The notes: generated from the sequence alone by a model not told the origin. 64,000 bases of DNA from Alphaproteobacteria bacterium LSUCC0396 (GCA_041228345.1 CP166131.1:2101001-2165000), one strand, 5' to 3'. Numbered from the stretch's first letter, positions 35,306 to 45,660 are shown. Program-made: numbers and translations.

Positions 35306-36253
35306 ATGGTTGAATTTCAACAACAATTACAGCGTGATGCTGTGGCCTGTGAGGCACTGTTGAAGCAAATGATCGCAAAGATGGCTGGGCCGGCAGGTCG
35401 GCTGAATGCGGCGATGAATTATGCAGTGTTGAATGGCGGCAAGAGACTGCGTGCGGCGATGGTTCTTGGCGCGGCCCGAATGGCCCGTGATGCGGATAAT
35501 GCCTTTAACGCGGATGATGCCCGTAACGCAGATCACGCAGTTGGTGTGGATCGCATGAATGGCGCGCTTCGCACCGCAGCTGCGATTGAATGTTTGCATG
35601 CCTATTCGCTGGTCCATGATGATCTTCCGGCGATGGATGATGCTGATATGCGGCGTGGGCAACCAAGCTGTCATCAGAAATTTGATGAAGCCACCGCTAT
35701 TCTGGCTGGTGATGCTTTGCAAACAATGGCGTTCGAGATCCTGGCCGATGATACAACGCACGCAGATCCGGCAATACGAGTGCGGCTGATCACCGAATTG
35801 GCACAGTCATCTGGGCTGGCCGGTATGGCGGGTGGACAGATGCTGGATTTAGAGGCCGAAACGCGGCCTTTTAACCTTGCGCAAACCGTTGAAATGCAAA
35901 TGATGAAAACCGGCGCATTAATCTCATGTGCGGTGACATCTGGTGGCATTGTTGGTGGCGCGGATAGTGCGTTATTGGCCGCACAAGCTGCCTATGCAAA
36001 AAATCTTGGGCTGGCATTTCAGATTGCTGATGATTTGCTGGATCATGAAGGTGATGCTGAACTGCTTGGCAAGCCTGCTGGGCAGGATGAGGCGCGTGGT
36101 AAGGCGGGATTTGTGGCGTTGATGGGGGCAAAAGCCGCCGCAACTGAAGCCAAGCGTTTGATTGATCAAGCAAATCAAGCTCTTGTTCCATGGCAAGGCG
36201 CAGGTGACTATATGAGAAATCTTGCTTTATTCGCCATTACGCGCAAAACGTGA
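35306..36253 (+). CDS. ispA: Geranyl/farnesyl diphosphate synthase IspA
   Basis: This prenyltransferase condenses IPP with DMAPP and GPP. The first aspartate-rich motif is DDLPAMDDAD (105-114) and the second DDLLD is near 241. The chain-start region GGKRLRA is at 44-50. At 315 residues it is slightly long: residues 62-85 or so are an Asp/Asn/Ala-rich insertion made by an 18-bp tandem repeat, placed before the first catalytic motif where the family usually has a short helix. Catalytic residues are intact, so activity is expected. It is followed by dxs. Confidence 0.94.
   Translation: MVEFQQQLQRDAVACEALLKQMIAKMAGPAGRLNAAMNYAVLNGGKRLRAAMVLGAARMARDADNAFNADDARNADHAVGVDRMNGALRTAAAIECLHAYSLVHDDLPAMDDADMRRGQPSCHQKFDEATAILAGDALQTMAFEILADDTTHADPAIRVRLITELAQSSGLAGMAGGQMLDLEAETRPFNLAQTVEMQMMKTGALISCAVTSGGIVGGADSALLAAQAAYAKNLGLAFQIADDLLDHEGDAELLGKPAGQDEARGKAGFVALMGAKAAATEAKRLIDQANQALVPWQGAGDYMRNLALFAITRKT
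35492..35543. repeat. In-frame 18-bp tandem repeat in ispA
   Basis: The units GCGGATAATGCCTTTAAC (35492-35509) and GCGGATGATGCCCGTAAC (35510-35527) are followed by a degenerate third (GCAGATCACGCAGTTG). They encode ADNAFN, ADDARN and ADHAVG. Confidence 0.85.
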
Positions 36254-36469
36254 TAAAGATAATATGTCATGTTTCGTTAGCGCGGGCGCGCTTGCTGTTG
36301 ACCACGGCAATGGACGAGACCATATATAATCATCTGCGCAAGGCTGGGTGAACGGCCACGTACAGAAACATGAATATGTGATTGCAAGCGGCGGTGCGGC
36401 ACGCCAGAACGAAACCATCAATTGCTGGTGTAAAATTATCTGGTTTAGGATTACGGGACATTAGGGTTG

Positions 36470-38398
36470 ATGCGGACACCATTGCTTGATCACATAACCA
36501 AGATTGATGATGTTCGGCGTCTTAGCGAGGCTGAATTGCCGCAGCTTGCCCATGAACTGCGGTCGGCGACGATCTCGGCTGTATCAAAAACTGGTGGTCA
36601 CCTTGGCGCAGGGCTTGGCGTTGTCGAGCTGACGGTGGCGTTGCATTATGTGTTTTCTACACCCGAAGACCGGTTGATCTGGGATGTTGGACATCAGGCC
36701 TATCCGCATAAAATCCTTACCGGTCGACGCGATCGCATCAATAGCCTGCGGCAAAAGGGCGGCCTGTCGGGTTTTACCAAGCGTAGCGAGTCTGAATTTG
36801 ATCCCTTTGGTGCGGGGCATTCCTCGACATCAATTTCGGCTGGCCTCGGTATGGCGGTTGCCAGCGAAATGCAGGGGGTTGCGCGCAATGTGATTGCGGT
36901 GATCGGTGATGGTGCGATGAGCGCCGGCATGGCCTATGAGGCGATGAACAATGCCGGCACGATGAATAACCGGCTTATCGTCATCTTGAACGATAATGAT
37001 ATGTCAATTTCGCAGCCGGTTGGCGCGATGAGCAGCTATCTTTCCCGGCTGATTACATCACAGCCCTATCATTCAATCCGTGATTTAATGCGTGAAGTGG
37101 CAAGCCATTTTCCGGCCGAGATTGAACGCACCGCGCGGCGGGCCAAAGATGCAGCGCGTGATCTGATGGGCGGTAACTCGGTCTTTAGCCAGCTAGGTTT
37201 TACTCATATCGGGCCGATTGACGGGCATGATATGGGGCATTTGCTGCCGGTACTTAAAAATCTGCGTGACTCGGCCTCGCACGGGCCGGTACTGGTGCAT
37301 GTGGTGACAGAAAAAGGCCATGGACACCCATTTGCCAGCCCGTCTGCGGAAAAATATCACGCGGTACCAAAATTTGACATTATCACCGGTACCCAGCAAA
37401 AATCAGGCGGCAATCTGCCAAGCTATACGTCGGTTTTCGCACATAGCCTTATCACCGCTGCCGAAGCTGATCCGAAGATTGTGGCGATTACTGCGGCAAT
37501 GCCGTCCGGCACCGGTCTTGATAAGGTCAAAGCCCGTTTTCCAAGCCGTGTTTTCGACGTTGGTATCGCTGAACAGCACGCGGTTACGTTTGCGGCGGGG
37601 CTGGCGTGCGAGGGGATGAAACCATTTTGTGCGCTTTATTCGACCTTCCTGCAGCGCGGCTATGATCAGCTTGTGCATGATGTTGCGGTGCAGAATCTGC
37701 CAGTGCGGTTTGCCATTGATCGGGCTGGGCTGGTCGGGGCTGATGGGGCAACCCATGCTGGTGTTTATGATTTGGCCTATTTGTCTTGTCTGCCCAATAT
37801 GGTCATTATGTGCCCGTCTGATGAGGCGGAATTGGTGCATATGGTTGCGACTGCGGCTGCCTATGATGACGGACCGTCGGCATTGCGTTACCCCCGCGGT
37901 GACGGCGTTGGATGCGCCATGCCAGACGTGGGTAAGGCGCTGGAAATCGGCAAGGGGCGGATTTTACGCACGGGCAGTGATCTGGCGATTTTGTCGCTGG
38001 GTACAAGGGCCGCGGCTGCGCTTGATGCGGCTGACCGGCTTGTCGCCGAGGGTGTCAGAGTCACCGTTGCGGATGCGCGGTTTGCCAAGCCGCTGGACAC
38101 TGATCTGATTGATCAATTGGCGACGCAACATAAGGCGTTGATAATCGTCGAAGAGGGTAGTCCGGGTGGATTTTCTGCCCATGTGATGAGCTATCTTGCG
38201 AATGAGGGCCATCTTGATGGCGGGCTAAAGGCGCGCGCCCTGACCTTGCCGGATGCGTTTATCGACCATGACAGCCAGCAAGGTCAACTGGCCATGGCCG
38301 GTCTCGATGCTGATGGGGTCTATGCGGCGGCGACAAAAATAATGCCGCGGCCCACAATAACGACCGATGGCCGGACCATCAAAGGCACCACGGCATGA
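36470..38398 (+). CDS. dxs: 1-deoxy-D-xylulose-5-phosphate synthase
   Basis: Dxs joins pyruvate and glyceraldehyde 3-phosphate in the first step of the MEP isoprenoid pathway. The 642-residue thiamine-diphosphate enzyme shows [15 protein letters not shown], the TPP/Mg motif [18 protein letters not shown] around 146-163, and the catalytic glutamate near 366 in [13 protein letters not shown] immediately precedes the ATG at 36470, in frame; I use the ATG. The 216-base gap after ispA holds no identifiable feature. tlyA follows after eight bases. Confidence 0.97.
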   Translation: MRTPLLDHITKIDDVRRLSEAELPQLAHELRSATISAVSKTGGHLGAGLGVVELTVALHYVFSTPEDRLIWDVGHQAYPHKILTGRRDRINSLRQKGGLSGFTKRSESEFDPFGAGHSSTSISAGLGMAVASEMQGVARNVIAVIGDGAMSAGMAYEAMNNAGTMNNRLIVILNDNDMSISQPVGAMSSYLSRLITSQPYHSIRDLMREVASHFPAEIERTARRAKDAARDLMGGNSVFSQLGFTHIGPIDGHDMGHLLPVLKNLRDSASHGPVLVHVVTEKGHGHPFASPSAEKYHAVPKFDIITGTQQKSGGNLPSYTSVFAHSLITAAEADPKIVAITAAMPSGTGLDKVKARFPSRVFDVGIAEQHAVTFAAGLACEGMKPFCALYSTFLQRGYDQLVHDVAVQNLPVRFAIDRAGLVGADGATHAGVYDLAYLSCLPNMVIMCPSDEAELVHMVATAAAYDDGPSALRYPRGDGVGCAMPDVGKALEIGKGRILRTGSDLAILSLGTRAAAALDAADRLVAEGVRVTVADARFAKPLDTDLIDQLATQHKALIIVEEGSPGGFSAHVMSYLANEGHLDGGLKARALTLPDAFIDHDSQQGQLAMAGLDADGVYAAATKIMPRPTITTDGRTIKGTTA

Positions 38399-38406
38399 TG
38401 CGGTAA

Positions 38407-39258
38407 ATGTCGGGCGCATCGTTTCTTTCGCCATATATCGGCTGTAAGGGTTTGTCAGGCGTGGGAAAATCACGAAAGCCAAATAAGGATATCATACAGG
38501 CTGAAGCTGGGCTGGCGTCAAAGCTGCGCGCTGATGCGTTGTTGTTGGCGCGCGGACTGTCCCGGTCGCGTGACCGTGCCCGCGACCTTATTGCCGAGGG
38601 TGCGGTTCTGGTCGATGGTCAGCCGGTTCTAAAAGCCTCAAAGCTGCTGGAAATAGAGTGCAATCTTGAGGTGACATCGACGGGTAATCCGTGGGTTAGC
38701 CGGGCGGGCATAAAGCTGGCGGGTGGGCTGGCGGCATTCCCGATGATTGCTGTAGCGGGCCGTTATGCGCTTGATATAGGTGCCAGCACTGGCGGCTTTA
38801 CCGAGGTGTTGCTGTCGCATCATGTGGGTCATGTGGTGGCGATTGATGTTGGCAGTGGGCAATTGGCCGCCGGATTGGCCGCCGATGCCCGTGTGACTGT
38901 GCTGGATGGCACAAATGCGCGTTATCTTCGACTTGACATGCTGCAGCAGCCGCCACAGCTGGTTGTGTGTGACGCGTCATTTATTTCGTTGAAAAAGGTG
39001 CTTGTGGCAGCGATGGATATGGCCGCTGCCGGTGCTGATCTATTGGCGCTGATCAAACCGCAATTCGAAGTTGGTAAGGGCCTTGTCGGCAAGGGCGGGA
39101 TTGTCCGCGAGCCGCATCTGCATGACATGGTTATTGCCGATATCGAAGGCTGGCTGGTCACTGAAATGGGGTGGCACCATATTGGCACTGTTCCATCCCC
39201 GATTGATGGGCCTGATGGTAATCGCGAATTTCTGCTGGCTGGCAAAAAGCCCGAATAG
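38407..39258 (+). CDS. tlyA: TlyA-family rRNA 2'-O-methyltransferase
   Basis: This 283-residue protein joins an S4 RNA-binding domain (LLLARGLSRSRDRARDLIAEGAVLVDG, about 45-75) to an FtsJ/RrmJ-like methyltransferase with the SAM motif LDIGASTGGFTEVLL near 122 and KPQFEVGKG near 218. TlyA proteins methylate 16S and 23S rRNA; some were named hemolysins. It is the last gene of the xseB-ispA-dxs-tlyA series and is convergent with aroC. The first 20 residues are variable, so a start further in is possible. Confidence 0.93.
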   Translation: MSGASFLSPYIGCKGLSGVGKSRKPNKDIIQAEAGLASKLRADALLLARGLSRSRDRARDLIAEGAVLVDGQPVLKASKLLEIECNLEVTSTGNPWVSRAGIKLAGGLAAFPMIAVAGRYALDIGASTGGFTEVLLSHHVGHVVAIDVGSGQLAAGLAADARVTVLDGTNARYLRLDMLQQPPQLVVCDASFISLKKVLVAAMDMAAAGADLLALIKPQFEVGKGLVGKGGIVREPHLHDMVIADIEGWLVTEMGWHHIGTVPSPIDGPDGNREFLLAGKKPE

Positions 39259-39277
39259 GCGCGCCGGATCAATCTAG

Positions 39278-39327
39278 CCTGACCAGAGGCTGCGGACTTA
39301 CTCTAGAGGCTGCAAACCTGATCAGAG
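39278..39327. repeat. Degenerate ~20-bp direct repeats between tlyA and aroC
   Basis: The 9-mer AGAGGCTGC occurs at 39285-39293 and 39305-39313, and CCTGACCAGAG/CCTGATCAGAG at 39278 and 39317, giving about two and a half units of 19-20 bases. The array lies between the convergent stop codons of tlyA and aroC and touches the aroC end. Confidence 0.6.
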
Positions 39328-40419
39328 ATTAAACCCGCATTGTGCTCTGTGCCGCATCAACAGATCAGCCAGCACCAATGACATCATCGCTTCGGCAACC
39401 GGTACGCCGCGAATACCAACACAAGGGTCATGCCGCCCTTTTGTCACAACATCGACATTCTGGTTGTCACGATCAATCGAACGCCGCGGCGTCAGGATTG
39501 ACGATGTTGGCTTGATTGCGACCCGCACCACAATTTGCTGGCCGGTGGAAATGCCGCCAAGAACACCGCCAGCCTGATTGCTTAGGAAGCTTGGCGAAGC
39601 GAGATTGTCACTAGCCCGCATTTCATCACTAGCAACGCTGCCATCAATGGCTGAAAGCGCAAAGCCGCCGCCGATTTCAACACCTTTGGCTGCATTAATG
39701 CTCATCATCGCTGCGGCCAATTCGCCGTCCAGCTTGCCATAGATTGGCTGACCAAGGCCGACCGGAACACCATCTGCAACAATCTCAAGAATCGCACCTG
39801 CTGAAGATCCGGATTTGCGTACGCCGTCTAGATAGGCCTCCCATTTAGTGGCGGTCGCCGCATCGGCACAGAAAAACGGGTTATTCTGCCGCTCGTCCCA
39901 ATCGATCTTGCTGCGGTCAATGGCGTGCGGGCCAATCTGGGTTACCATGCCGCGAACCTGGTAAACATCACCAAGGACGGCCTTTAGGAACTGATCGGCA
40001 ATGGCACCAGCCGCAACTCTGACAGCGGTTTCACGCGCAGATGAACGGCCACCACCGCGATAATCGCGATTGCCATATTTCATTTGATAGGTGTAATCAG
40101 CGTGCCCGGGACGAAACTGGTTAGCGATCTCGCCATAATCTTTCGAGCGTTGATCCTTGTTGCGGATCAAAAGAGCGATCGGGGTGCCGGTAGTTTTGCC
40201 GTCAAAAACCCCTGATAGAATCTCGACCTGATCATCTTCTTGCCGCTGGGTAACAAACTTAGAGGTGCCGGGGCGCCGGCGGTCAAGATAGGGCTGGATC
40301 ACCGCCTCGCTTAGCGGCAGGTTTGGCGGCACGCCATCAACAATACAGCCAATACCCACACCATGGCTTTCGCCAAAGCTGGTTACATTAAATAGCGTGC
40401 CGAAACTGTTATCTGACAT
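39322..40419 (-). CDS. aroC: Chorismate synthase
   Basis: AroC makes chorismate from EPSP using reduced FMN. The 365 residues from the ATG at 40419 include the signature [46 protein letters not shown] and the C-terminal catalytic region [15 protein letters not shown]. The frame begins with a TTG at 40428 that would overlap fabI; the ATG two bases after the fabI stop is preferred. fabI and aroC probably form one transcript. Confidence 0.97.
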   Translation of the reverse strand: MSDNSFGTLFNVTSFGESHGVGIGCIVDGVPPNLPLSEAVIQPYLDRRRPGTSKFVTQRQEDDQVEILSGVFDGKTTGTPIALLIRNKDQRSKDYGEIANQFRPGHADYTYQMKYGNRDYRGGGRSSARETAVRVAAGAIADQFLKAVLGDVYQVRGMVTQIGPHAIDRSKIDWDERQNNPFFCADAATATKWEAYLDGVRKSGSSAGAILEIVADGVPVGLGQPIYGKLDGELAAAMMSINAAKGVEIGGGFALSAIDGSVASDEMRASDNLASPSFLSNQAGGVLGGISTGQQIVVRVAIKPTSSILTPRRSIDRDNQNVDVVTKGRHDPCVGIRGVPVAEAMMSLVLADLLMRHRAQCGFNL

Positions 40420-40420
40420 C

Positions 40421-41242
40421 TTAGACAACTGAAATATCAGGGGCGTCGACAGCTTTCATGCCAACAACATGATAGCCGCAATCGACGTGATGGGTTTCGC
40501 CGGTGACGCCTGATGCGAGGTCGGACAAAAGATACATACCCGCCCCACCAACATCCGCAAGCGTGACATTGCGCTTAAGCGGTGAGTTATACTGGTTCCA
40601 TTTCAAGATATAGCGGAAATCGCCAATGCCTGACGCAGCAAGCGTTTTCATCGGGCCGGCAGACAGGCCATTCACCCGAATATTACGCCCGCCAAGATCA
40701 ACCGCCAGATAGCGGATCGACGCCTCCAACGCGGCCTTGGCAACGCCCATCACGTTGTAATGCGGCATCACGCGCTCGGCGCCGTAATAGGTAAGGGTCA
40801 GCATCGAGCCACCATCATTCATCATGGCAGCGGCGCGGCGTGCAACGGCGGTAAAGGAATAGACTGAAATATCCATCGTGCGCGCAAAATTATCGCGGCT
40901 TGTATCGACATAGCCGCCTTTCAATTCTTCCTTGTCCGAATAGGCAATTGCGTGCAGCACAAAATCCAGCGTACCCCATTTTTCCTTCAAGGTCGCAAAA
41001 GTCGCATCTATGCTGGCCTCATCGGTTACATCGCATGGCATGACAATATCGCTGCCAACTGACGCAGCAAGTGGTCCAACACGCTTTTCTAATGCCTCAC
41101 CTTGAAAGGTGAAAGCAAGCTCAGCTCCCTGTTCGGCAAGCTTGGCCGCAATACCCCAAGCAATTGAACGGTCATTGGCAACGCCCATGATGAGGCCTTT
41201 TTTGCCCGCCATGACGCCAGATGATGATGCTGTGTTTGACAT
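40421..41242 (-). CDS. fabI: Enoyl-ACP reductase (NADH) FabI
   Basis: FabI reduces enoyl-ACP in each round of fatty acid elongation. The 273-residue short-chain dehydrogenase-like protein has the FabI nucleotide site [13 protein letters not shown], the catalytic pair Tyr162 and Lys169 (YNVMGVAK, Y-x6-K), and the FabI-type [12 protein letters not shown] segment. The N-terminal ten residues are Ser-rich and variable. It lies upstream of aroC; together they are a common alphaproteobacterial pair. Confidence 0.97.
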   Translation of the reverse strand: MSNTASSSGVMAGKKGLIMGVANDRSIAWGIAAKLAEQGAELAFTFQGEALEKRVGPLAASVGSDIVMPCDVTDEASIDATFATLKEKWGTLDFVLHAIAYSDKEELKGGYVDTSRDNFARTMDISVYSFTAVARRAAAMMNDGGSMLTLTYYGAERVMPHYNVMGVAKAALEASIRYLAVDLGGRNIRVNGLSAGPMKTLAASGIGDFRYILKWNQYNSPLKRNVTLADVGGAGMYLLSDLASGVTGETHHVDCGYHVVGMKAVDAPDISVV

Positions 41243-41399
41243 AAGTGACTGCCCTTTTCATCGAAAGATAGTGATACGAGTTATTGTTATGCGCCGATGG
41301 CCGGAGTTTACTCCAACACAGGCCAAACATACAAGTGATGCCGTGAAAATCACGGATCATCACTGATATGTTTGTACTTAAAAAGGGTTGCTGCTTGGA

Positions 41400-41972
41400 T
41401 TAGCGGAGTGAATAGCTGGTACGGCGGACCACTTCGACGCGCGAACCAACAGTCAATGGGGTTTTGCTCTCCAGCTTGACGATCTTGCCATCAAGTTCGA
41501 TATGGTTGCGGTAACCAGTAATTTCGCTGATATTTTCCTCAACCATCACTGTGGTTACGCTGCAAGATTCCTGCTGCTTATAACCGACCACCCGGTTATT
41601 TTTCTGGTTTTTGGCATGTTCACGGCCAAGCAATGCGCCAGCAACCGTGCCCGCGGCACCAGCCCCTTCATTATCGGACAATTTATTACCAACAGCCGAG
41701 CCGATCAGACCGCCTATAATCATTGAGCCAAGGTCTGACTTACCCTCGCTCTCGGCATAAATCGGCACATCGACAGTACGGCAACTGCGCTGATCAGTTG
41801 GTGTTTTGCGAATGTAGGTCGATGTTAGCGTGATGGTATCCACCACTGTGCCAACAACTGTTTCAATGCGTGTCTCTGCGGCCGCGCTGCTGATCGCAAG
41901 TGATCCGGCAATAATTGCGGCCGCGGGCGCAAAGCGACAGCAAACTGGCATTTTTTTTGTCATTTTGGTCAT
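41400..41972 (-). CDS. Glycine-zipper 2TM protein, 17 kDa surface antigen-like, exported
   Basis: This 190-residue envelope protein has an N-terminal signal peptide (basic start, then hydrophobic Ala/Ile-rich segment, cleavage likely after SSAAA near residue 32). A glycine-zipper region follows at about 80-112 (SMIIGGLIGSAVGNKL, GTVAGALLG), matching the Rickettsia 17 kDa antigen/2TM family. A conserved Cys pair (near 64 and 136) may form a disulfide. There is a Cys pair inside the signal region, but no clear lipobox. Function is probably structural in the outer membrane or periplasm. It stands alone, with a repeat-rich region upstream. Confidence 0.8.
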   Translation of the reverse strand: MTKMTKKMPVCCRFAPAAAIIAGSLAISSAAAETRIETVVGTVVDTITLTSTYIRKTPTDQRSCRTVDVPIYAESEGKSDLGSMIIGGLIGSAVGNKLSDNEGAGAAGTVAGALLGREHAKNQKNNRVVGYKQQESCSVTTVMVEENISEITGYRNHIELDGKIVKLESKTPLTVGSRVEVVRRTSYSLR

Positions 41973-42012
41973 GTTACACCTCTTGAGTTTCGGGGTAAGG
42001 GTTCGCGGTAAT

Positions 42013-42060
42013 GTTTTGGCCCATGTTATGGCCTATCTTTTGGTCCAAATGTTTGGTTCC
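42013..42060. repeat. 12-bp degenerate tandem repeat, four copies
   Basis: GTTTTGGCCCAT, GTTATGGCCTAT, CTTTTGGTCCAA and ATGTTTGGTTCC run head to tail. The shared core is a TTTGGNCC-like motif. They lie about 40 bases upstream of the 17 kDa-like gene. Confidence 0.65.
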
Positions 42061-42290
42061 AGTCGTGCTGGTTCCGGTCTTTTCGCTGACAGCTGTGGCG
42101 CCGATAACGGCATAGCCGGTATTCACCTGCGTCATGTCAGAACGATTTTAATTCTTGATACAATAGTATCATGCTGCATGATTATGGCAAATCTATGGTT
42201 GGTTTCGGCATTGGAATGAAAGAAAGATCAAAATTCGGTCTGGCTTGCGTTGCTTCCTGCCAAGCAAGCCCCTACATCTAGGTGAAGCGC

Positions 42291-42320
42291 GGTGCGAGGT
42301 GGTGCGAGGTGGTGCGGTGT
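42291..42320. repeat. 10-bp tandem repeat, three copies
   Basis: GGTGCGAGGT occurs twice exactly and a third time as GGTGCGGTGT, about 100 bases before pdxH. Confidence 0.9.
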
Positions 42321-42346
42321 AATTATTACGCGCCTAACTTGTTTGG

Positions 42347-42386
42347 TGCTGCATCTTGTGGCCTGATACTGCATCTTGCTGATAGG
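42347..42386. repeat. 20-bp direct repeat before pdxH
   Basis: CTGCATCTTG occurs at 42349-42358 and again at 42369-42378, period 20, with partial similarity in the flanks. Confidence 0.6.
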
Positions 42387-42420
42387 TTAATTTTAGATCG
42401 TTTAAGTGGAGACAGCCCCT

Positions 42421-43011
42421 ATGGAAATTATCGTCGGAACCGACCCTTTCGCCCTGTTCCAAGACTGGTATGACGAAGCTGTCAAAACCGAGATCAATGA
42501 TCCGGACGCGATCGCGCTAGCCTCGGTTGATGCTGGCGGCATGCCGTCGGTGCGGATGGTTCTGTTGCGGCGTTGGTCGCCTGACGGGTTTCTGTTTTTC
42601 ACCAATTATGAAAGCCGCAAGGCGGATGAATTGCTTGCCACCGGCAAGGCGGCCTTTTGCCTCCATTGGAAAAGCCAGCGGCGTCAGATAAGGGTTGTCG
42701 GCGATGTTGGCAAGGCGACCGCCGCGCAATCGGATGAATATTTCAATAGTCGTGGACGCGGCAGCCAGATTGGCGCTTGGGCGTCGGCGCAGTCCCGCCC
42801 GCTGGCAAGCCGCAGCGCGCTTGCGGCCGAGGTCAATCGCTATGAAGCACAATTTACCGCCGCGGTTGACCGCCCACCACATTGGGGCGGCTTTTGCCTA
42901 AAACCGCAGGAAATTGAATTCTGGCATGATGGCGAACACCGGCTGCATGACCGTTTCCGGTTTCTTCTGCAAAGCGATGGCAGCTGGGATATCAAGCGCT
43001 TAAACCCGTAA
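42421..43011 (+). CDS. pdxH: Pyridoxamine 5'-phosphate oxidase
   Basis: PdxH is the FMN enzyme that makes pyridoxal 5'-phosphate. The 196-residue protein shows RMVLLRRWSPDGFLFFTNYESRKADEL near the N-terminus, AFCLHWKSQRRQIRVVG, the substrate-binding SRGRGSQIGAWASAQSRPL, and the C-terminal FWHDGEHRLHDRF and LNP end. The ATG at 42421 has GGAG nine bases upstream; the frame also opens with a GTG at 42406. Length is slightly short of the usual 200-218 but all conserved blocks are present. Confidence 0.96.
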   Translation: MEIIVGTDPFALFQDWYDEAVKTEINDPDAIALASVDAGGMPSVRMVLLRRWSPDGFLFFTNYESRKADELLATGKAAFCLHWKSQRRQIRVVGDVGKATAAQSDEYFNSRGRGSQIGAWASAQSRPLASRSALAAEVNRYEAQFTAAVDRPPHWGGFCLKPQEIEFWHDGEHRLHDRFRFLLQSDGSWDIKRLNP

Positions 43012-43221
43012 CCGGCTGATTACGCAGTTTCGCATAGTGCTAAAAAACGCATGGTCGGGCGGGTTTTTGTCTGATTGCGGCACGCCGCGCCTGTTTTTGT
43101 CAAAATACGGTCGTTTGCTAGACGCTTTTCGCCAATTTTTCCTCGTAGACTCCGCAAATGAGCGGGGTAGCCGTTTTTGGCACGCCGCAGATTTAGCTTA
43201 ACTCTTTGCAGGAGACCTAGC

Positions 43222-45660
43222 ATGAAGTCGCATGCGCGTGTTGTTGTTATTGGTGGTGGCGTTGTTGGTGTCAGTACGCTGTATCATCTGGCGAAAAAAG
43301 GCTGGAGTGACGTCGTTCTGGTTGAACGCAAGGAATTAACATCAGGCTCAACATGGCACGCTGCTGGCCTGTTGCCGTTGTTTAATATGTCATACTCGGT
43401 TGGCCAAATTCACAAATATTCGGTCAAGTTTTATCAGGAATTGCAGGAAGAAACCGGCATGAATGTCGGGTTCCGCAATGTTTCCAACATCCGTCTGGCC
43501 AGCAATCAGGACCGGATGGATGAATATCGCCAATATGCCGGTGTTGCCAGCACCATCGGAGTCAAGGTTGATTTTCTGACCCCAGAACAGGTTCTTGATT
43601 ATTGGCCAATGGCAAATATGGAAGGCCTTGTCGGGGCCATTCGCCATCCTGAAGATGGTTACATTCAGCCAGCCGACCTGACCCAAGCGCTGGCGCGGGG
43701 CGCGCGAGACCGTGGCGCGGAAATTTACCGGAATACGGCGGTAACAGCGATTTCACGAACCGATGATGGCTTGTGGAAAATCACCACTGATAAGGGCGAT
43801 ATCACCTGCGAGCATGTGGTCAGCGCAACCGGTAATTTTGCGCGAAAAACCGGTGCGATGGTGGGGTTGAATATTCCGGTTATTCCGGTCGAACATCAAT
43901 ATATTGTTACCGAAGCGCATCCCGATATTCAGGCACGTCATCGTGATGGCAAGCATGAGATGGGCGTCCTTCGCGACTCTGAGGGACAATGGTATATGCG
44001 TGAAGAGGCTGGTGGCCTGATCCTTGGCCCCTATGAAAAAGGCGCGCCAGTTTGCTATATGGATGGGCCAAGTGACGATTCGGAATATGAGTTATTCCAA
44101 GAAGATCTTGAGCGCCTTGAGCCGCATATCGAGTCGGCAATGCACCGTGTCCCAGCGTTTGGCGAGTCTGGGGTGAAAAAGGTTTATAATGGCGCGATTG
44201 CCTATACGCCTGATGGCAACCCGATTGTCGGGCCGGCGTGGGATCTGCCAAATTTCTGGCTGAATGAGGGCCATAGTTTCGGCATTACAGCAGCTGGTGG
44301 TGCCGGTTGGCAGCTTGCCGAATGGATTGTTGAGGGCGAGCCAACGATTGATATGTTGGGGGTCGACCCCCGCCGTTATGGCAGCTATGCCACCCAGTCC
44401 TATTTAAAAGTAAAGAACGAAGAAGCCTATGCGAATGTCTTTGTCACGCATTTCCCGGATGAAGAACGAACCGAAGGCCGGCCGCTTCGCACCGCCCCTT
44501 GTTATGACCGGCTAAAGGCGCTGGGCGCCGTCTTTGGACAGAAATTTGGCTGGGAGCGGGCTAACTGGTTCGCGCCCGAAGGGGTGCCGCAGGAAGATCA
44601 CTGGTCGTTCCGCCGGTCAAACTATTTCGAGCATATCGGCAATGAAGTTCGCAATGTGACTGAAAATGCCGGTTTGCTTGATATGTCGGCATTTGCCAAA
44701 GCGCGCATTTCTGGCCCCGGTGCCGAGGCGTTTCTGGATTATCTTGTTGCCAATAAACTGCCCAAGAAAGTCGGACGGGTGGCGCTGTGCCATGCGTTGA
44801 CCGAACGCGGCGGTGTGCATTCTGAATTTACCATCCAGCGCGAAAGTGCGACGAGCTTTTATCTGGTTTCTGCCGGGGCGGGTCAGCGGCTTGACCATGA
44901 CTGGATTAAAAAACATATGCCGGATGATGGTTCGGTTCGGTTTGACAATCTAACCAATGCGATTGGTGTTCTGGTTTTGGCAGGCCCGAAAGCGCGAGAT
45001 ATTCTGGCGAAAATCACCCGTGCCGATTTATCGAATGCGGCGTTTCCATGGCTGTCTGGCCAGATGATTGATGTCAATCTGGCACCAGCAATGGCAATCC
45101 GGGTGAATTTTGTTGGCGAGCTGGGCTGGGAGCTGCATCATCCGATTGAGTATCAGAACCATATCTTTGATGCATTAATGGCAGCGGGCGCCGAGTTTGG
45201 GTTGAAGCCATTTGGTATTCGCGCGATGGATGCAATGCGGCTGGAAAAATCCTACCGCCTCGTCGGCACAGAATTATCTATCGAATATGCGGCGCTGGAA
45301 AGCGGGCTGCACCGCTTTGTTCATCTTAATAAGGGTGACTTTAAAGGTCAGCGGCAATTGACCGAATGGCAGGAACGCGGTTTTGCCAATTCGATGGTCA
45401 CGCTTGAGGTGCATGATACAACCGACGCTGATGCAATTGGCGGTAATCCGATCATGACCGAGGATGGAACTGTCGTTGGCCGTGCGACAAGCGGCGGTTA
45501 TGGTTTCCGGCTTGGAAAATCACTTGCCCTTGCAATGGTGCGGCCGGATTTGGCCGTTCCGGGAACCAAATTGATGATTGATATCCTTGATCAGCGTTTG
45601 CCGGTTACCGTGCTTGAGGACTCACCCTTCGATCCAGATAATTCGCGGCTGCGGGCCTAG
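43222..45660 (+). CDS. Dimethylglycine dehydrogenase-like FAD protein with GcvT domain
   Basis: This 812-residue fusion joins an N-terminal DAO-type flavoprotein (GGGVVGVSTLYHL at 11-23, His46 in GSTWHAAGL at the covalent-FAD position of the dimethylglycine dehydrogenase/sarcosine dehydrogenase family) to a folate-binding GcvT domain from about 430. The C-terminal half shows YFEHIGNEVRNVTENAGLLDMS and VNFVGELGWELH. This architecture oxidatively demethylates dimethylglycine or sarcosine and captures the methyl as 5,10-methylene-THF. An AGGAG lies nine bases before the ATG; the frame is open 15 codons further upstream without support. MttB follows after 34 bases, pointing to a methylated-glycine pathway. 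Sarcosine or another N-methyl substrate cannot be excluded. Confidence 0.88.
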   Translation: MKSHARVVVIGGGVVGVSTLYHLAKKGWSDVVLVERKELTSGSTWHAAGLLPLFNMSYSVGQIHKYSVKFYQELQEETGMNVGFRNVSNIRLASNQDRMDEYRQYAGVASTIGVKVDFLTPEQVLDYWPMANMEGLVGAIRHPEDGYIQPADLTQALARGARDRGAEIYRNTAVTAISRTDDGLWKITTDKGDITCEHVVSATGNFARKTGAMVGLNIPVIPVEHQYIVTEAHPDIQARHRDGKHEMGVLRDSEGQWYMREEAGGLILGPYEKGAPVCYMDGPSDDSEYELFQEDLERLEPHIESAMHRVPAFGESGVKKVYNGAIAYTPDGNPIVGPAWDLPNFWLNEGHSFGITAAGGAGWQLAEWIVEGEPTIDMLGVDPRRYGSYATQSYLKVKNEEAYANVFVTHFPDEERTEGRPLRTAPCYDRLKALGAVFGQKFGWERANWFAPEGVPQEDHWSFRRSNYFEHIGNEVRNVTENAGLLDMSAFAKARISGPGAEAFLDYLVANKLPKKVGRVALCHALTERGGVHSEFTIQRESATSFYLVSAGAGQRLDHDWIKKHMPDDGSVRFDNLTNAIGVLVLAGPKARDILAKITRADLSNAAFPWLSGQMIDVNLAPAMAIRVNFVGELGWELHHPIEYQNHIFDALMAAGAEFGLKPFGIRAMDAMRLEKSYRLVGTELSIEYAALESGLHRFVHLNKGDFKGQRQLTEWQERGFANSMVTLEVHDTTDADAIGGNPIMTEDGTVVGRATSGGYGFRLGKSLALAMVRPDLAVPGTKLMIDILDQRLPVTVLEDSPFDPDNSRLRA

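Larger units (their letters stand above)
41973..42420. other. Repeat-rich intergenic region between the 17 kDa-like gene and pdxH
   Basis: This 448-base divergent gap has no credible gene. It contains three unrelated short tandem arrays: four 12-base units at 42013-42060, three 10-base units at 42291-42320, and two 20-base units at 42347-42386. Promoters for the two flanking genes must lie here, but I could not define them. Confidence 0.6.

Noticed and set aside
36254-36469. Short ORFs (21 codons plus, 64 codons minus) between ispA and dxs
   Set aside because: No ribosome-binding site of note, no conserved sequence, and the minus-strand frame overlaps the ispA end.
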